Assembly: GCA_914767715.1 (NCBI GenBank)
Contig: OU612072.1
Span: forward strand, 13,952,001 to 14,012,000
Reading direction: 5' to 3'
Length of the DNA stretch: 60,000 nt
Source of the DNA: Membranipora membranacea
Lineage: Eukaryota > Bryozoa > Gymnolaemata > Cheilostomatida > Membraniporidae
The notes beneath the pieces were generated by a model. It did no database searches and had not been told where the DNA came from. It saw nothing but the letters and a program-made list of their open reading frames with translations. The position numbers were made by a program, and so were the translations under genes. Numbering within the stretch: the stretch's first letter is position 1; every line of letters starts with the position of its first letter. This document shows, in pieces, positions 57,701 to 60,000 of this stretch.

Positions 57701-60000
57701 TCAGGGGCAGGTAAGTTATCCAACAAGTTTCAGGAAAAGCATTCAATAATGGAGAAGTTGTGAATTCTTTCCAGGAACATGGAAAAATATGAAATACGAC
57801 AACTTTTGGTCTGGGGTAAATGTCACATTTCCCATTCAATAAACTTTGACAACTTCAACGTGTCCATGTACTTTATGATTCATTGTAAGAGATCGCCTTT
57901 TCTGTTGTTGTGAGTTCATAACTTTGAATCACGTCCGTGGTCAAAGTGACCAGCAGCATGAAACATATATGTGATGATTATTCCACATACTTGAGAAGAA
58001 AATTACAAGATTTCACAACCTCTCTTATAATAAGGGAATCCTCTCAATATTTTGTAGTTAGGCAGTAAGTACTGCTCTTCTTAGTCAAAATTTCAACTGT
58101 GAGAAAACTCACAGCAGTTTATTAGTCCCACACCTCCATACCATTCATATCGGACCTAAGTGCAAGGGGCAATTCTAGTGTTATCATTACCGAATAGAAC
58201 TTTGAATATTTTTACTGTTGAATTTTTTACCAAGTAGAACAGGACTTTCTGTCTGACTATAAAGTGTTTTGGTACCCAAATATCACGTGTATCTATGTTT
58301 GTTAGATTTAATATAGTCATAACTGAAGTACATAACTTGTGCTCGCCATTGATATTATAATTTGACCTCACACCAGATTTTTTGAGGATAGGCTATATGA
58401 CTCAATTCAAGCACTATCAGGCAGATATATACGTGCAATATTATATCATGTGATCAGCGTCTCTATATATTGATTAGTGTGATATTAAGTCTAATATTAT
58501 GACATCTGTTCAATTTATTCCCGTTCTGTACCTCAGAGCGTTCTCCAGAGTCTGAGGACGATGATGAGGATATCGATGAGGAGATGTCTGCAGACGACTC
58601 GATCTCAGACGAGGAGACACCTCACCGTCAGACCAGAGAACAGACCAATCTCAAACAGAAGTTTGCTCGGTTACTACGCAGGTTCAAATCGTCAGATGAT
58701 GCAGAGGTAATGATAATCAAAATTCTCAAACTGAATCCTTCTTGAAGCCACCCTACATCTGGTGTCTCATTTCAAATTCTCAGTCTACTTTAGAGTCTTG
58801 CGGTGACCTTTGAAATAGCCTCTAGGCACAGTTAAAACCATGAGGTCTACTGGAAGTAAAATTATTCCCAACCACCAAAAGTGTTACCTCTGCACGGCTT
58901 CACAAATTGATAACACTCAAATTGTAGAGCATGTTGTCATGAGGTTGGTGATAGGTGATGAGAAATCTGTATGGGATTTGTCCAATTTTCTTTACCCCTC
59001 TACTGCCTTATCATGCGATCTGGTTCGAGTAGCTGTACTTGTATTTCATACACATTTCGCAAACAGCAACACATAATTATAATATTTTTTTTATATAATT
59101 ATATAATAAAGACATAAATTTTTTTTATTTGCATATTTTGTATATAAATATAATAAATCCAAAGTCTATATTGTATATCAAATTTAGCTTATATATCATT
59201 ATTATATTATTTGTTTTACAAAATTTTTCGTTTATATTTTCATAATACATGTTTTCTATTTGTATTCGCAGAAGCACATACTGACGGTGTTAGAACGAGA
59301 GCAGAGCTCAGTAGGAGATGATGATGCCTCTAATCTCGACGAGTTACTCGACCAGTTAGAGAATATCTCCGAGGATTCAGAGAGTGATCGAGATAATGTA
59401 TCCATAATATCTACACCTAAACCTACACTACCTACTTACTTTGGTAAGTAAACCATAAAATATTCATGTGAACCTACACTGCCTTCTTACTTTGGTAAGC
59501 AAACCCAGGAAAAGGTGAAATGATATCTACGAGGATTTAATTTGTATGAGAAGTCCCAATCTAATTATTTATCAATTTTCAGTAGTATGCTCACCTATGA
59601 TTGTCTAACAGGGAACATTGAGAGTTGAGCAGTTTATCATTCCAGACTATCTCAACCACATGCATTATAGAGAGATACAATGAGAAGTGAAAACAGTATT
59701 TGGCCAATCAGAAGGAAGTTCAGTATCGATGATACACCAAATCCAAATATATGCAATGCGTAGCACAGATCCAATGTATGGCAAGGTCCTGTTTTTTCAT
59801 CATCATCCAGCCTTGTTTTTAGAACAAGTGTATTGTTGGTGTACAACACATATCTATAATTTCATGTCATAATAATGTCTGTTGCTTTCTATCTCATGTA
59901 CTGTACTTATTGTAAACTCTCTTGTTTTAGATAACAGTAAGACTTCAAGTTTGGAGAGTAACAAGAAGAGAATAAGTTTGGCTGAATCTGAACCCGATAG
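51795..60000 (+). CDS. PACS1: PACS (phosphofurin acidic cluster sorting protein), 5' part
   Basis: Exons: 51795-51910, 52274-52364, 52630-52716, 57031-57156, 57560-57710, 58537-58706, 59272-59443, and 59931 running off the edge. PACS proteins link acidic-cluster cargo such as furin to AP-1 and CK2 for retrieval to the trans-Golgi. The cargo-binding region is well conserved: [84 protein letters not shown] sits where human PACS1 has its ETELQLTF AP-1-binding segment. Exon 58537 holds the acidic, CK2-type autoregulatory patch ([19 protein letters not shown]). PACS1 and PACS2 cannot be told apart here; this may be the single ancestral gene. Intron 3 is 4.3 kb and full of repeats. Confidence 0.92.
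53939..55493. repeat. Direct duplication of about 0.6 kb beginning in a SINE tail
   Basis: Copies 53939-54512 and 54878-55493 are nearly identical. Copy 2 carries an extra stretch of about 48 nt near 55040-55090. Both start with CTGGGCTTTGGTTGG and the SINE family-A tail (CAACCTGGCGCAGATATTG), and both end CAGTCCCAGGGCA. The intervening 365 bp is unique. They may be two insertions of one composite retroposon or a segmental duplication within PACS intron 3. Confidence 0.85.
55757..55855 (+). mobile_element. tRNA-like sequence / SINE head with T-run
   Basis: ATAGCTCAGTGTGTAGAGCG (A-box/D-arm) and GTGGGTTCGAATCCCAT (T-arm) are well formed, and eight T residues follow at 55843-55850, like a Pol III terminator. 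The acceptor stem ends and anticodon stem do not pair properly, so a functional tRNA is doubtful. It is best read as a tRNA-derived retroposon head in PACS intron 3. Confidence 0.55.
55993..56080. repeat. GC-rich island of consecutive hairpins
   Basis: Successive stems: GGGAGGGCGC TTAA GCGCCCCTCCC, CACGC ctgca GCGTG and ATCGGGC tgc GCCCGAT. It contrasts sharply with surrounding AT-rich intron and parallels the island at 17757-17880. Confidence 0.6.
57885..57960. repeat. Dispersed repeat shared with 14645-14705
   Basis: CGCCTTTTCTGTTGTTGTGAG...AATCACG at about 57892-57938 matches TGCCTTTTCTGCTGTCGTGAG...AATCACG at about 14647-14690. One copy is in PACS and one in the GPCR, both intronic. Class unknown. 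Confidence 0.5.

Overview
This window looks like nuclear DNA of a compact, AT-rich, intron-rich invertebrate genome. The evidence is seven genes in 60 kb, GT/AG introns mostly of 0.1-1 kb, animal-specific families (adhesion GPCR, C/EBP bZIP, PACS, aftiphilin, a sperm protamine-like protein), tRNA-derived SINEs and many short inverted-repeat elements. An early-branching marine animal such as a demosponge fits best, but the species is inference. I rebuilt the gene models by hand from splice sites and reading phase. For every complete model the exon lengths sum to a multiple of three.

Layout. 0.2-11.9 kb (+): a 19-exon single-pass receptor with fucolectin/F5-8C-like modules, three FN3-like modules, a membrane-proximal region like that of receptor tyrosine phosphatases, one membrane helix and a short Tyr-rich tail. 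13.4-25.0 kb (-): a 16-exon adhesion GPCR with a Cys-rich N-terminus, GAIN/GPS region and seven helices. 26.3-29.1 kb (-): RNASEH2C. 30.9-33.5 kb (+): a C/EBP-gamma-type bZIP gene. 35.3-36.2 kb (+): an Arg-rich protamine-like gene behind a TATA/CCAAT promoter. 37.7-50.5 kb (-): an aftiphilin/gamma-synergin family gene full of FG/DFxxF clathrin-adaptor motifs. 51.8 kb to the right edge (+): the 5' part of a PACS gene.

Relations. The two receptor genes converge, and both end in tails with YxN motifs. RNASEH2C and C/EBP are divergent, as are aftiphilin and PACS. The aftiphilin/PACS pair is notable because both families bind clathrin adaptor AP-1. Introns and spacers hold a 14-bp minisatellite, two tRNA-SINE families, Mutator-like MITEs with 9-10 bp target duplications, several near-perfect foldbacks, GC-rich hairpin islands and broken exon duplications. 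I saw no CRISPR array, rRNA or prokaryotic operon structure.
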